64,000 nt of DNA from Akkermansia massiliensis (GTDB lineage Bacteria > Verrucomicrobiota > Verrucomicrobiia > Verrucomicrobiales > Akkermansiaceae), in the NCBI RefSeq assembly GCF_018847375.1, contig NZ_CP072036.1, forward strand, positions 620,001-684,000, in the 5' to 3' direction. Shown here piece by piece: positions 44,999 through 53,213 of the stretch. Each line of letters starts with the position of its first letter. Position 1 is the stretch's first letter. The position numbers and the translations under genes are program-made. The notes beneath the pieces were generated by a model, which had not been told where the DNA came from, ran no database searches, and worked only from the letters and a program-made list of their open reading frames with translations.

Positions 44999-47026
44999 AT
45001 GAAAGCATTCACGTTCCCGGCTCTTGTCCTGGCGGCCCTGAGCATCTGGACTGCCGCCGCCCAAACCCGGATATCCACCATTCCCCCGCTGCCGGGAAAA
45101 AACGCGCGTTCCCTTCAGGTACCTCCCTACCAGTCCTTCTGCTGGTTCGCGGCGGACCGCGGCCGCTGGCCCGGAGACGGCAACCGGGTGCTGCCCTGGT
45201 TCGGCCGGACGGCTCCCGGCAACCTGCTGGACAGCAAGCCGAACCCCAGCACCGCCAAACCGGGGGACCACGCCATGTTTGCGCTGTTCCACCTCAAGGA
45301 CGGCAATTTCATGGCCGTGCTGCCCGTCGCCACCCCTGATTCCCTCACGTGGCTGAAGCTTGACGGAGACGGCAAATTCCTTGTGGAATCCGGCACGCTG
45401 GGAACTTCCACCGCCAAACCGCAGCCCGTCCTGGCCGTCACCGCCGTGGACAAGGATATTTACCGCGCCTGCTCCGCCGCCTGGAACAAGGCCCTTTCCC
45501 TCCCCTTCATCAAGGGCAGAACCTTTCCCCGGGAAAAGAAGGTTTATCCGGAACCCTTCAAATACCTCGGATGGTGCAGTTGGGAGCAGTATAAAAAGAA
45601 CATCTCCTCCAAGCTGCTTGAAGAAACGGCCAGCCAACTGGAGGCCTCCCCCATCCCCGTCCGGTGGATGCTGGTGGACGACGGGTTCCAGACCCAGGAA
45701 GGGCTTAAGTTGATCAGCTTCCAGACCCGCCAGGACAAATTCCCGCAGGGCTGGCAGCCCCTGATGAAGCACAAAAGCTCCAAGTTGAAATGGATGGGCC
45801 TGTGGAACTGCTATTACGGCCTCTGGAACGGCATCCACCCCAAGCACCGGCTGGACGCCCAGACGGCCCGCGGGCTGGTCAGCACTACCAAGGGGAAAAT
45901 CCTCCCCGGTGACGGCCCCGGAGGAGCCGGGGCGTTTTACAACCCTTTTCTCCAATCCGTCAAGGACGCCGGGTTCGACTTCGTGAAGATCGACGTGCAG
46001 GCGGAATACCTGAAGCATGCGGACGGCCTGGACAACCCGGTCCACCACAACACCAAGTGTTCGGAAGCCTTGGAACAGGCATGCCGGAAGACGGGCCTCA
46101 GCCTGATGAATTGCATGGCGCAGGGCACCGTCAACATCCAGAATACCCGCTACAGCGCTATCACCCGGTGCAGCATTGACTACAAGCTGGGGGATGAAGC
46201 CATGGGCAAGTCCCACATCCTCCAGTCCTACGCCAATACGCTCTGGCTGGGGCAGACCGCGTGGCCGGACCATGACATGTTCCATTCCACGGACCCCACC
46301 AGCGCGCGCCTCATGGCCGTTTCCAAGGCCGTATCCGGGGGCCCCGTCTACCTTTCAGACCCGGCTGACAAGCTCAATCCGGAAAACATCATGCCCCTGG
46401 TCTGGTCCGACGGCCTTCTGCTGCGGCCGCTGGCCCCTGCCGTCCCCCTGCCGGATTCCGTCTTTCTGGATGCGCTGAACGAGAACCGCCTGTACCGGGT
46501 GATCGCCCCGCTGCCCGGCCAAAGCGCCGCCGTGGTGCTGTACAACCTCAAACACCCCTCCCCGGCGGAACCGGTGCAGGGGAAAATTTCCCTGGGGGAT
46601 TATAAAAACGCGGCGGCCCTGCTGAACGGCAACGCGGCGGAAGCCTATGCCTCCATTCCGGCGGAGGGAATCGCCGCCTATTCCGCAGAGGGAGGCTGCG
46701 CGCTGACCCCGGCACAGCCGGACCTGGACGTGAAGTTAACGGGCTTCAAGGACCGCCTGTTCATCATGGCGCCCATCGTCCGGGGCTGGGCCGTCATCGG
46801 CAGGGGGGACAAATTCCTCTCTCCCTGCGCCCTGGCCGCCGCTCCGGAATACGGGGCGGACAGCCTCCGCTTCCGCGTGAAGGAATCCGGCCCGGTCGTC
46901 GTCTGGCGCGGGAAAAGCCCCGTGAAGGCAGGGAACGTTCCCGTCAAGAACCTGGGCAACGGTTTTTATGAATTGCAATTCCCCGTTTCCGACCGCCCGC
47001 TGGACGTTACCGTGACAGCCGAATGA
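44999..47026 (+). CDS. Exported GH36-type glycosidase (raffinose synthase/Sip1-like)
   Basis: 675 residues. Signal peptide MKAFTFPALVLAALSIWTAAA, hence exported; tandem ATGs at 44987 and 44990 are alternative starts. The catalytic (beta/alpha)8 core has LGWCSWEQY, WMLVDDGFQ, FVKIDVQAEY with the nucleophile Asp332, and WPDHDMFHS with Asp424/Asp426, one of which is the acid/base. This matches the raffinose synthase/seed-imbibition subgroup of GH36, whose members act on alpha-galactosides. In a mucin degrader, alpha-galactosyl epitopes (e.g. blood group B) are plausible substrates; that is inference. The next gene overlaps by 4 bp. Confidence 0.85.
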   Translation: MKAFTFPALVLAALSIWTAAAQTRISTIPPLPGKNARSLQVPPYQSFCWFAADRGRWPGDGNRVLPWFGRTAPGNLLDSKPNPSTAKPGDHAMFALFHLKDGNFMAVLPVATPDSLTWLKLDGDGKFLVESGTLGTSTAKPQPVLAVTAVDKDIYRACSAAWNKALSLPFIKGRTFPREKKVYPEPFKYLGWCSWEQYKKNISSKLLEETASQLEASPIPVRWMLVDDGFQTQEGLKLISFQTRQDKFPQGWQPLMKHKSSKLKWMGLWNCYYGLWNGIHPKHRLDAQTARGLVSTTKGKILPGDGPGGAGAFYNPFLQSVKDAGFDFVKIDVQAEYLKHADGLDNPVHHNTKCSEALEQACRKTGLSLMNCMAQGTVNIQNTRYSAITRCSIDYKLGDEAMGKSHILQSYANTLWLGQTAWPDHDMFHSTDPTSARLMAVSKAVSGGPVYLSDPADKLNPENIMPLVWSDGLLLRPLAPAVPLPDSVFLDALNENRLYRVIAPLPGQSAAVVLYNLKHPSPAEPVQGKISLGDYKNAAALLNGNAAEAYASIPAEGIAAYSAEGGCALTPAQPDLDVKLTGFKDRLFIMAPIVRGWAVIGRGDKFLSPCALAAAPEYGADSLRFRVKESGPVVVWRGKSPVKAGNVPVKNLGNGFYELQFPVSDRPLDVTVTAE

Positions 47027-47985
47027 GCGCTGCCGTCCCTTCCCAACCCTCTTTCCTTCCCCCCATGCATCTGCTGCGCCCGTTCCTGGCTTTCGCCCTG
47101 CTGTTCCCGTTCTGCTGGCACATCCCGTCCTCCGCCGCCGCTCCGGCGGGACTTCCCGCACCGGAACCCGCGGAGGCCAAACAGGCGATTGAACAATTCC
47201 TGGGCCTCACCGCCATCTGGATGCTGGAAATGGAATGGACCCACGCCTATGCCAATAAAACGCCCAAGGCGGAGGACTTCCGGAACGCCATGCTGGCGGC
47301 GGGCCTTCAGCAATGCCCCTCTGATTTTCAGGAAGCATGGCTGCGGCAGACGAACAAGCCGGGGCGCAATTACGCGGCACCCGTCCTGCGCAAGTACGGC
47401 GTCAGCCTGAAGGACCTCCGGGAACGGCTCCAGGGCAAACTGTTCAAGATCAATTCCCGGGTGCATCCGCCCATTCCCCTTTACGACGAGGATGAACAAA
47501 TCCCCCGCATGGATCCGCGCACCTGCGGCGACCCCAAGGCCATCCTGGAAGCCCTGGCCGCCCTGCGCGCCCAGGTCATGGGCCTTACCCCGGACCAACT
47601 GGCCCAGGCCAGGCAATCCATTGAACGGGTCATGCTGGAATTCACGCTGGCCTACATGGAAACCGCCATCTGCATGAACACCGCGGGCATCCGGGAAAGC
47701 CAGGTCAGGGAACTGTTCGCCCCCATCAGGACGGACGGATGCCCGGAGGACTTCCGGCGCGCGTGGCAGCACGACCTGCCTTTCTTCCTCAAGGGCCGCT
47801 TCACGGGACCGGAACTGACCCTCTCCACCGTCTGCAAGAAATACGGCGCCAGCGAGCAGGAGGCATTCCTCAAGGTCCGCAAAAAGATGAAGGAATGGGA
47901 TATCCAGCCGCCTACCCCGCAGACGCAGCCCGCCTTCCGCCGGGACATGCAGGAAATCCGGGAAAACATGCTGGGCGGCCGCTGA
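47023..47985 (+). CDS. Exported protein with duplicated ~95-residue unit
   Basis: 320 residues. The ATG overlaps the GH36 stop as ATGA; an ATG at 47065 (MHLLRP) would give a tidier signal peptide ending near SSAAA. The mature part contains two copies of one unit: copy 1 (~55-145) with EAWLRQ preceded by CPSDFQ and followed by LRKYGVSLKDLRERL, copy 2 (~210-300) with CPEDFRRAW, CKKYGASEQEAFLKVRKKM. The pattern suggests an internal duplication with conserved Cys-Pro, Trp and Lys-Tyr-Gly positions. No known family recognised. Co-expression with the GH36 enzyme suggests a linked envelope role. Confidence 0.65.
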   Translation: MSAAVPSQPSFLPPMHLLRPFLAFALLFPFCWHIPSSAAAPAGLPAPEPAEAKQAIEQFLGLTAIWMLEMEWTHAYANKTPKAEDFRNAMLAAGLQQCPSDFQEAWLRQTNKPGRNYAAPVLRKYGVSLKDLRERLQGKLFKINSRVHPPIPLYDEDEQIPRMDPRTCGDPKAILEALAALRAQVMGLTPDQLAQARQSIERVMLEFTLAYMETAICMNTAGIRESQVRELFAPIRTDGCPEDFRRAWQHDLPFFLKGRFTGPELTLSTVCKKYGASEQEAFLKVRKKMKEWDIQPPTPQTQPAFRRDMQEIRENMLGGR

Positions 47986-48036
47986 CAGGAAAGCCCCACC
48001 CTTGCCGCCGTGTATTTCACGGGCGGTATTCTCCGG

Positions 48037-48933
48037 TCAGCCCAGCAATCCGGCGTCCATTCCCTCGTTATATTCCCAAATGCCCTGCTCCACCATGAAG
48101 GAACTCCAACTGTTGAGCAATTGCTCAAAATAGGCGGCATTTACATTGAAATGGTAAAACGTGTGGTCCGCCACGTCCAGAAGCTCAAATCTGGAGCGGT
48201 TTTTCTTTTTCCGCCACAGCTCCGCCAGCCGCTCGCTATTGCGCCACGGCAGCAGCCTGTCTCTTCCGCCATGGCTCGCGAACAGGGGAGGCAGCCCTTT
48301 CTGCACGCGCCGCAGGGGATTGACGGCATCCCGCTGGTCAGGGGGCATCATGCCTCCCAGTTTAAAGGCGGACTGCGCCGCCAGATCGCACACGCCGCGG
48401 AACAGGGCCACGGCGGCAGGACCGGGCGGAAGGGGAGCCTTCCTGCGGAACAGGGACCAGCGCGCGGGATGGTCGGGGAGGGCCACATGCAGGGCCATCA
48501 GTCCTCCCGCATCGCTCCCCGCTACGGTAATGCGGGCCGGGTCCAGACCCAGCAGGGCGGCGTTTTCATACACCCAGGCCCAGGCTTCCCGGCCCTCTTC
48601 CAGAATATCCATCGGCTCCACCTCATAAGCGCCGCGCGTACGGAACATGGGAATAATCCCCACAATTCCCTGCTGGGCAAGGTGAAGCGCCCATGGCACA
48701 AAATCCCCCAGGCTCTTTCCCACCCACATGCCGCCGTGAAAAAACAGCACGGAGGGCGCGGAAGCGCCCTCTCGATGGCCAGGAGGAAAAAAGACGTAGG
48801 CCATCAGCTCCTCACCGTCTGAAAACCGCCTCCACACAAAGCCGGGCTGTTCCCGCAACAGTTTCCTGTACCGGGCTTCCGCCAGATGATCGGCTTCCGT
48901 GAACAATTCCATAAGAACGGCTTCATGATGCAA
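48037..48933 (-). CDS. Alpha/beta hydrolase with altered nucleophile elbow
   Basis: 298 residues of HSL/BD-FAE-like alpha/beta hydrolase type: oxyanion HGG in LFFHGGMW, DPARITVAG leading to the elbow, an Asp in SHGGRDRLLPW and the His in VADHTFYHF. The elbow is GSDAGG where relatives have GDSAGG, so the normal nucleophile Ser position is Asp. Codons AGC GAT confirm this. Either the protein uses an Asp nucleophile (as epoxide hydrolases and dehalogenases do), the adjacent Ser takes over, or it is inactive. No signal peptide. It converges on the previous gene. Confidence 0.75.
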   Translation of the reverse strand: MHHEAVLMELFTEADHLAEARYRKLLREQPGFVWRRFSDGEELMAYVFFPPGHREGASAPSVLFFHGGMWVGKSLGDFVPWALHLAQQGIVGIIPMFRTRGAYEVEPMDILEEGREAWAWVYENAALLGLDPARITVAGSDAGGLMALHVALPDHPARWSLFRRKAPLPPGPAAVALFRGVCDLAAQSAFKLGGMMPPDQRDAVNPLRRVQKGLPPLFASHGGRDRLLPWRNSERLAELWRKKKNRSRFELLDVADHTFYHFNVNAAYFEQLLNSWSSFMVEQGIWEYNEGMDAGLLG

Positions 48934-48977
48934 TTGTGTTGCACTCCGCGCAAGTTTGATGTCTAAATAATCGTGTA

Positions 48978-49910
48978 ATGACTTTCCGCTCCATTCTCAC
49001 CATGGCCTGCTGCGCCGCAGCTCTTCTCGCCCCCGCCTCCGCCGCCCCCCGGCCCGGAGACGCCAAACTGAGGGACGATCTGGACGTAGCCTACAACACA
49101 TGGCGCCTGCACCTGCTGCGCGGCAACTATGACGGCTGGAGAGCCACCACCTCCGCCTACCGCCAGGTGAAAGTGCGCAACCTGGCCGTCTCTGAAAAAC
49201 GCCCCTTTCCCGCCTCCCTGTTCCGGCAGCCCATGGCTCCGCCCGCGCTCGCCCCGCTGATGTACGTGGGCTCCGTGGTGGACGGTCCCACGGCCGCGGC
49301 CACCTACTACGGCAAGGTGGACCTGGGGCTGGGCCAGGAACCGACGGACTCCAACGCCCTGGTCCTGCTGTTCACCCACGAAAACGGCAAATGGAAATAC
49401 GACCAGGCGCGCTTCTTCAACCTCACCCGCCTGCCCGCCGTCAAGGAACGCCTCAAGCGCGGCGACGCCACCGTCCTGATGGAGCAGGACGGCTTCCAGC
49501 CCCTTGGAAAAATTCCCGCCGTGCCGCCTGTCTGCCCGCCGCCCAAATACATCGCAAAAATTCTGGTGGACTGCCCCGGCCGCACCGTCAAGGCGAACGT
49601 AAACAACATTTCCCCGCATGAATTCGACAACACGCGCCTGGCGGAAATCATTTCCGGCGGGCTGAGGGACGGAACCAACTCCCTCACGCTGAACTTTTCC
49701 GACAGCCCTAACGGCAAAAAGGGCGCCGTTCTCGTGGAGGTTTACATCATGCCGGAAATCCCGGGACAACTGCCCGCCAGGGCCTTTTCCTACTTCGTCC
49801 CCCCCCAGGCGCACCCCAAAAGCGGCCCCGTTCTGATCAACGTCACTCCGGAGCTGCTGAAGACCATGGACCCGAAGAACACTCCGCCGCAGGCATCCGC
49901 CGGCAAATAA
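48978..49910 (+). CDS. Exported protein of unknown function
   Basis: 310 residues with a clear Sec signal (MTFRSILTMACCAAALLAPASAA). The mature N-terminal part (WRLHLLRGNYDGWRATTSAYRQ then a beta-rich section GKVDLGLGQ... ENGKWKYDQARFF) is reminiscent of NTF2-like SCP folds; the second half is beta-rich with VNNISPHEFDNTRLAEIISGGLRDGTN, similar to paired exported proteins of unknown function. No catalytic motif seen. Divergent from the preceding hydrolase, with 44 bp between the starts. Confidence 0.65.
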   Translation: MTFRSILTMACCAAALLAPASAAPRPGDAKLRDDLDVAYNTWRLHLLRGNYDGWRATTSAYRQVKVRNLAVSEKRPFPASLFRQPMAPPALAPLMYVGSVVDGPTAAATYYGKVDLGLGQEPTDSNALVLLFTHENGKWKYDQARFFNLTRLPAVKERLKRGDATVLMEQDGFQPLGKIPAVPPVCPPPKYIAKILVDCPGRTVKANVNNISPHEFDNTRLAEIISGGLRDGTNSLTLNFSDSPNGKKGAVLVEVYIMPEIPGQLPARAFSYFVPPQAHPKSGPVLINVTPELLKTMDPKNTPPQASAGK

Positions 49911-49958
49911 AATCGTCATTCTTCAACGTTTCCGCCGCGGGTCCGGTCATACCGCCAT

Positions 49959-50507
49959 ATGACAACTCAACCTCAAGTCAGCAGCTCCGCGGTATCCGGC
50001 AACTCATGGTGGATGGGTATCCTTGGCGTCATCGAGCTATTTCTTGGCTTCATCGCCCTGGCCTCTCCCTGGATTGTCGGGGCCAGCTTCATCTGGGTGA
50101 TCGGCATCATGCTGATGATCCTGGCCGTCGTCCGGCTGGTCCAGGTCTTCACCGTCCCGTCCTCCCGCTGGTGGAACCTGGTGACGGCCATCCTGTACGG
50201 CATCGCCGGCTGGTTCCTGTTCCGGGACCCCAATATTTCCCTGGCCATCACCACGCTCATCATCGGGTGGGGCCTGGTCATCGCCGCCGTCTTCCAGGGG
50301 GCCATCTGGCTCCAGACCCGTTCCCTGCCCGCCAGCGGCTGGCGGCTCTTCAACGTGATCATCACGCTGATCCTGGGCCTCATGGTCATCTTCGGCTGGC
50401 CTGAATCCACGGCCTGGTTCATCGGCACCCTGATCGCAGTGGAACTGATCTTCTCCGGATGGACGCTGCTCCTGTACGCCTTCAGCGGCAACTCCGCCCG
50501 CCGTTAA
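49959..50507 (+). CDS. HdeD/DUF308-family membrane protein
   Basis: 182 residues with six hydrophobic helices in three pairs, including WIVGASFIWVIGIMLMILAVVRLVQVF and LGLMVIFGWPESTAWFIGTLIAVELIFSG, the repeating pattern of HdeD (acid-resistance membrane protein family, DUF308). Function in this family outside enterobacteria is unclear. It ends 15 bp before the ThiF/MoeB-like gene and could share its transcript. Confidence 0.85.
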   Translation: MTTQPQVSSSAVSGNSWWMGILGVIELFLGFIALASPWIVGASFIWVIGIMLMILAVVRLVQVFTVPSSRWWNLVTAILYGIAGWFLFRDPNISLAITTLIIGWGLVIAAVFQGAIWLQTRSLPASGWRLFNVIITLILGLMVIFGWPESTAWFIGTLIAVELIFSGWTLLLYAFSGNSARR

Positions 50508-50521
50508 TCCCGACGACAGCA

Positions 50522-51301
50522 ATGACCCTCACCCAGGAAGAAACCGAACGGTACGCAAGGCATCTTTCCCTTCCGGAACTGGGCGAACAGGGCCAGCAAA
50601 AACTCAAACGGGCGCACGTCGCCCTGACGGGCCTCGGGGGGCTTGGCTCCCCCGCGGCCCTTTATCTTGCCGCCGCGGGCGTGGGGCGGCTGACCCTGAT
50701 CGACCCGGACGAGGTCTGCCTTTCCAACCTCCAGCGGCAGATCCTGCATGCCACGGATGCGGCGGGAACGGCCAAGACCGCCAGCGCCGCCAGGCGCCTG
50801 TACGCCCTGAACCCTTCCGTCCACATCAACACGGTCCACAGGCGGCTCACTCCGGACAACGCCGTTTCCCTGCTGGAAGGGTGCGACCTGGTCCTGGACG
50901 CCTCGGACAACTACGCGGCGCGCTTCGCCATGGCGGACGCCGCCTGCGCCCTGCGCCTGCCGCTGGTGCACGGAGCCGTGAAAGGCTTCATCGGCCAGGT
51001 GGCCGTCTTCGCCCCCCACCAGGGCACCGCGTGCTACCGCTGCCTCTTCCCGGCAGACACGCCCATGCAGGAGAAAGACACCGCCTCCGCCGCCGGCATC
51101 CTGGGCGCGCATGCGGGCATCATCGGCTGCATCCAGGCCATGGAAGCCCTGAAATACCTGGCCGGCATCCCCTCTCCGCTGGTGGGGGCCATGCTCTCCG
51201 CAGACACGCGGCGCATGCGCTTCACCACCATTCCGCTGGCAGCCAATCCCGCGTGCAGGTGCCGGAAAAACGGGGACCGCGGAGCCGCAATGAAAAATTG
51301 A
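50522..51301 (+). CDS. ThiF/MoeB/HesA-family adenylyltransferase
   Basis: 259 residues, E1-like fold. Nucleotide-binding GLGGLGSPAALYLAAAGVG (around residues 37-55), IDPDEVCLSNLQRQILH with the conserved Arg, and ASDNYAARF. A CYRCLFP segment gives one zinc Cys pair, while the C-terminal pair is CRC rather than CxxC. Such proteins adenylate the C-terminal Gly of a sulfur carrier (ThiS, MoaD). No carrier gene is adjacent, so whether it serves thiamine or molybdopterin synthesis cannot be told. The size lacks the rhodanese domain of longer MoeBR types. Confidence 0.85.
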   Translation: MTLTQEETERYARHLSLPELGEQGQQKLKRAHVALTGLGGLGSPAALYLAAAGVGRLTLIDPDEVCLSNLQRQILHATDAAGTAKTASAARRLYALNPSVHINTVHRRLTPDNAVSLLEGCDLVLDASDNYAARFAMADAACALRLPLVHGAVKGFIGQVAVFAPHQGTACYRCLFPADTPMQEKDTASAAGILGAHAGIIGCIQAMEALKYLAGIPSPLVGAMLSADTRRMRFTTIPLAANPACRCRKNGDRGAAMKN

Positions 51302-51337
51302 CGGCCATGGGGGCATCTGGCATCATTCCCGCCAGAT

Positions 51338-52309
51338 ATGAATCATTTAACACGCGCCAAATCCGTTTTTGAAATGGAGATTGAAGAGCTGCGCGGCGTC
51401 CTGTCCCGGCTGGATGACAATTTCAACCAGGCTGTGGAACTCATGTCCCAGGCCCTGGACCGCGGCAACAAGATCGTCATCGTAGGCGTAGGCAAATCCG
51501 GCAACATCGGAGCCAAAATCGTCGCCACCCTGAACTCCACCGGAACGCCCACCGTCCTGCTGGATTCCCTGAACGCCCTGCACGGGGACCTGGGCATCGT
51601 CCAGGACGGCGACGTCTGCATCGCGATGTCCTTCTCCGGGGAAACCTCGGAACTGCTGGCCCTGCTCCCTTTCATCAAACGCTTTGAACTGCCCATCATT
51701 TCCATGACGGGCAATACGGCCTCCTCCCTGGCCAAATACTCGGACATCGTGCTGGACACGGGCGTTTCCCGGGAAGCCTGTCCGCTGAACCTGGCCCCCA
51801 CCTCCAGCACCACGGCCATGCTCGTCATGGGGGACGCCCTCGCCATGGCCCTGGTGGAAGCGCGCCACTTCACTGCGCGGGACTTCGCCAAACGCCACCC
51901 CGGTGGCTCCCTGGGCCGCGCGCTGCTCACCAAGGTGAGCGACATCATGCGCCGGGGGGAGGAAATGGCCATCCTTCCGGAAACCGCCTCCGTGAACGAC
52001 TGCCTGAAGGCGATGACCACCGCCCACACCGGCGCCTGCATCCTGCTGACGGCGGACAACAAGCTGGCCGGCATCTTCACCCACGGAGACTTCGTCCGCG
52101 CGTACGGAGCCAATCCCCTCATCGGGGAGCAGCCCGTCAGCGGCCTCATGACCCGCAACCCCATCTATGTGATGGAAGACGACCTGGCCGCCGAGGCGGT
52201 GAAGGCCGTCAGCAACCGCCACATTGACGACCTGGTGGTGCTCAACGCGGAAATGACTCCCGTGGGCATCGTCGACCTTCAGGACCTTGCCAGGCTGAAA
52301 CTGGTTTAG
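51338..52309 (+). CDS. kdsD: Arabinose-5-phosphate isomerase (KdsD/KpsF)
   Basis: 323 residues. A SIS domain (~35-170) with IVGVGKSGNIGAKI, TGTPTVLLDSLNALHGDLG, MSFSGET and LAPTSSTTAMLVMGDALA, followed by two CBS domains (~200-320) around VSDIMRRG and VSGLMTRNPI. It converts ribulose-5-phosphate to arabinose-5-phosphate for Kdo, consistent with a lipopolysaccharide-bearing outer membrane. Start MNHLTRAKSVF, with a strong terminator after the stop. The other Kdo genes are elsewhere. Confidence 0.95.
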   Translation: MNHLTRAKSVFEMEIEELRGVLSRLDDNFNQAVELMSQALDRGNKIVIVGVGKSGNIGAKIVATLNSTGTPTVLLDSLNALHGDLGIVQDGDVCIAMSFSGETSELLALLPFIKRFELPIISMTGNTASSLAKYSDIVLDTGVSREACPLNLAPTSSTTAMLVMGDALAMALVEARHFTARDFAKRHPGGSLGRALLTKVSDIMRRGEEMAILPETASVNDCLKAMTTAHTGACILLTADNKLAGIFTHGDFVRAYGANPLIGEQPVSGLMTRNPIYVMEDDLAAEAVKAVSNRHIDDLVVLNAEMTPVGIVDLQDLARLKLV

Positions 52310-52330
52310 GCTCCCTCCATCATTCCTTCC

Positions 52331-52378
52331 AGGCATCCGTGATTCAAAAGTAACAAATCAATCACGGATGCCTTTTTC
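52331..52378 (+). terminator. Strong intrinsic terminator after kdsD
   Basis: AGGCATCCGTGATT (52331-52344) and AATCACGGATGCCT (52360-52373) form a perfect 14-bp stem with a 15-base loop, ending in a run of T (52373-52377). Confidence 0.93.
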
Positions 52379-52421
52379 ATTGAACGGAAGCTTTCATTTT
52401 CACAATCTAATTTCCATAAAC

Positions 52422-53207
52422 ATGTTCCTGAAATTTACGATCACCCTGCTTGCCTGCTCCTGGGGCTTTGCCCATGCGCAGGACGTTTCCGCCCCGGCGG
52501 GAGATCCGGATGCGCCCGCACCGGAGGAAGCCCCCCGGGAAGTCCCCCTGCCGGACGGCAAGACGGTACCCAAATTCGAACCCCTGGACGAGCACCGCAT
52601 CAAGATAGGCAACGTGATCGTGAACCACAAGGAACGCACCGTCAGCTTCCAGGCGCAGGTCAACATGCAGGAGGGCATTCTGGAATATATCTGCTGCATG
52701 CCCAACGGCAAGCTGCATGAATCCCTGCTGGTGACGGAGGCGGACCCCCTGCACATCAGCCTGGGCATGACGCTGCTCAAATTCCACCGCTTTGAAAAAT
52801 TCTTCCCGGTGCGGGATGAAAACTTTGAATGGCTCCCCTTCACGGAGCCCAAGCCCGCGGACTATGCGGACTCCTACGTGCAGGTCGCCATGACCTACAC
52901 GGAAAACGGCAAGGAGCAGAAGAGCGACTTTTCCGACATGGTCGTGAACTCCCAGACCCGCAAGGGGCTGGACCCCAATGACTGGCTTTACACCAACTCC
53001 TTCTTTTACGAAGGGGCCTACCAGGCCAGCCTGAGCGGAGAAGTAATCTCCATCTTCGCGAGCCGCACCTCCCCCATCAACTACATCGGCGACTTTCATG
53101 ACGGCGTCAACGACACGGGCTGGATCGTCAACCCGAAGAAAAACCTGCCCCCCGGCACGAACGTCACCGTCACCATCTCCCAGAAACCGGTTCAACCCAA
53201 GCAATAG
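52422..53207 (+). CDS. Exported YdjY-domain protein
   Basis: 261 residues with a Sec signal ending in FAHAQ and an acidic Pro/Glu-rich linker. The body (GNVIVNHKERTVSFQAQVNMQEGILEYICC, then GKLHESLLVTEADPLHISLGMTLLKF) carries the pattern of the YdjY family, whose members are small exported proteins of unknown role often near electron-transfer or cell-envelope genes. The gene ends 6 bp before the prenyltransferase-repeat protein, so the two are co-expressed. Confidence 0.75.
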   Translation: MFLKFTITLLACSWGFAHAQDVSAPAGDPDAPAPEEAPREVPLPDGKTVPKFEPLDEHRIKIGNVIVNHKERTVSFQAQVNMQEGILEYICCMPNGKLHESLLVTEADPLHISLGMTLLKFHRFEKFFPVRDENFEWLPFTEPKPADYADSYVQVAMTYTENGKEQKSDFSDMVVNSQTRKGLDPNDWLYTNSFFYEGAYQASLSGEVISIFASRTSPINYIGDFHDGVNDTGWIVNPKKNLPPGTNVTVTISQKPVQPKQ

Positions 53208-53213
53208 CACATT

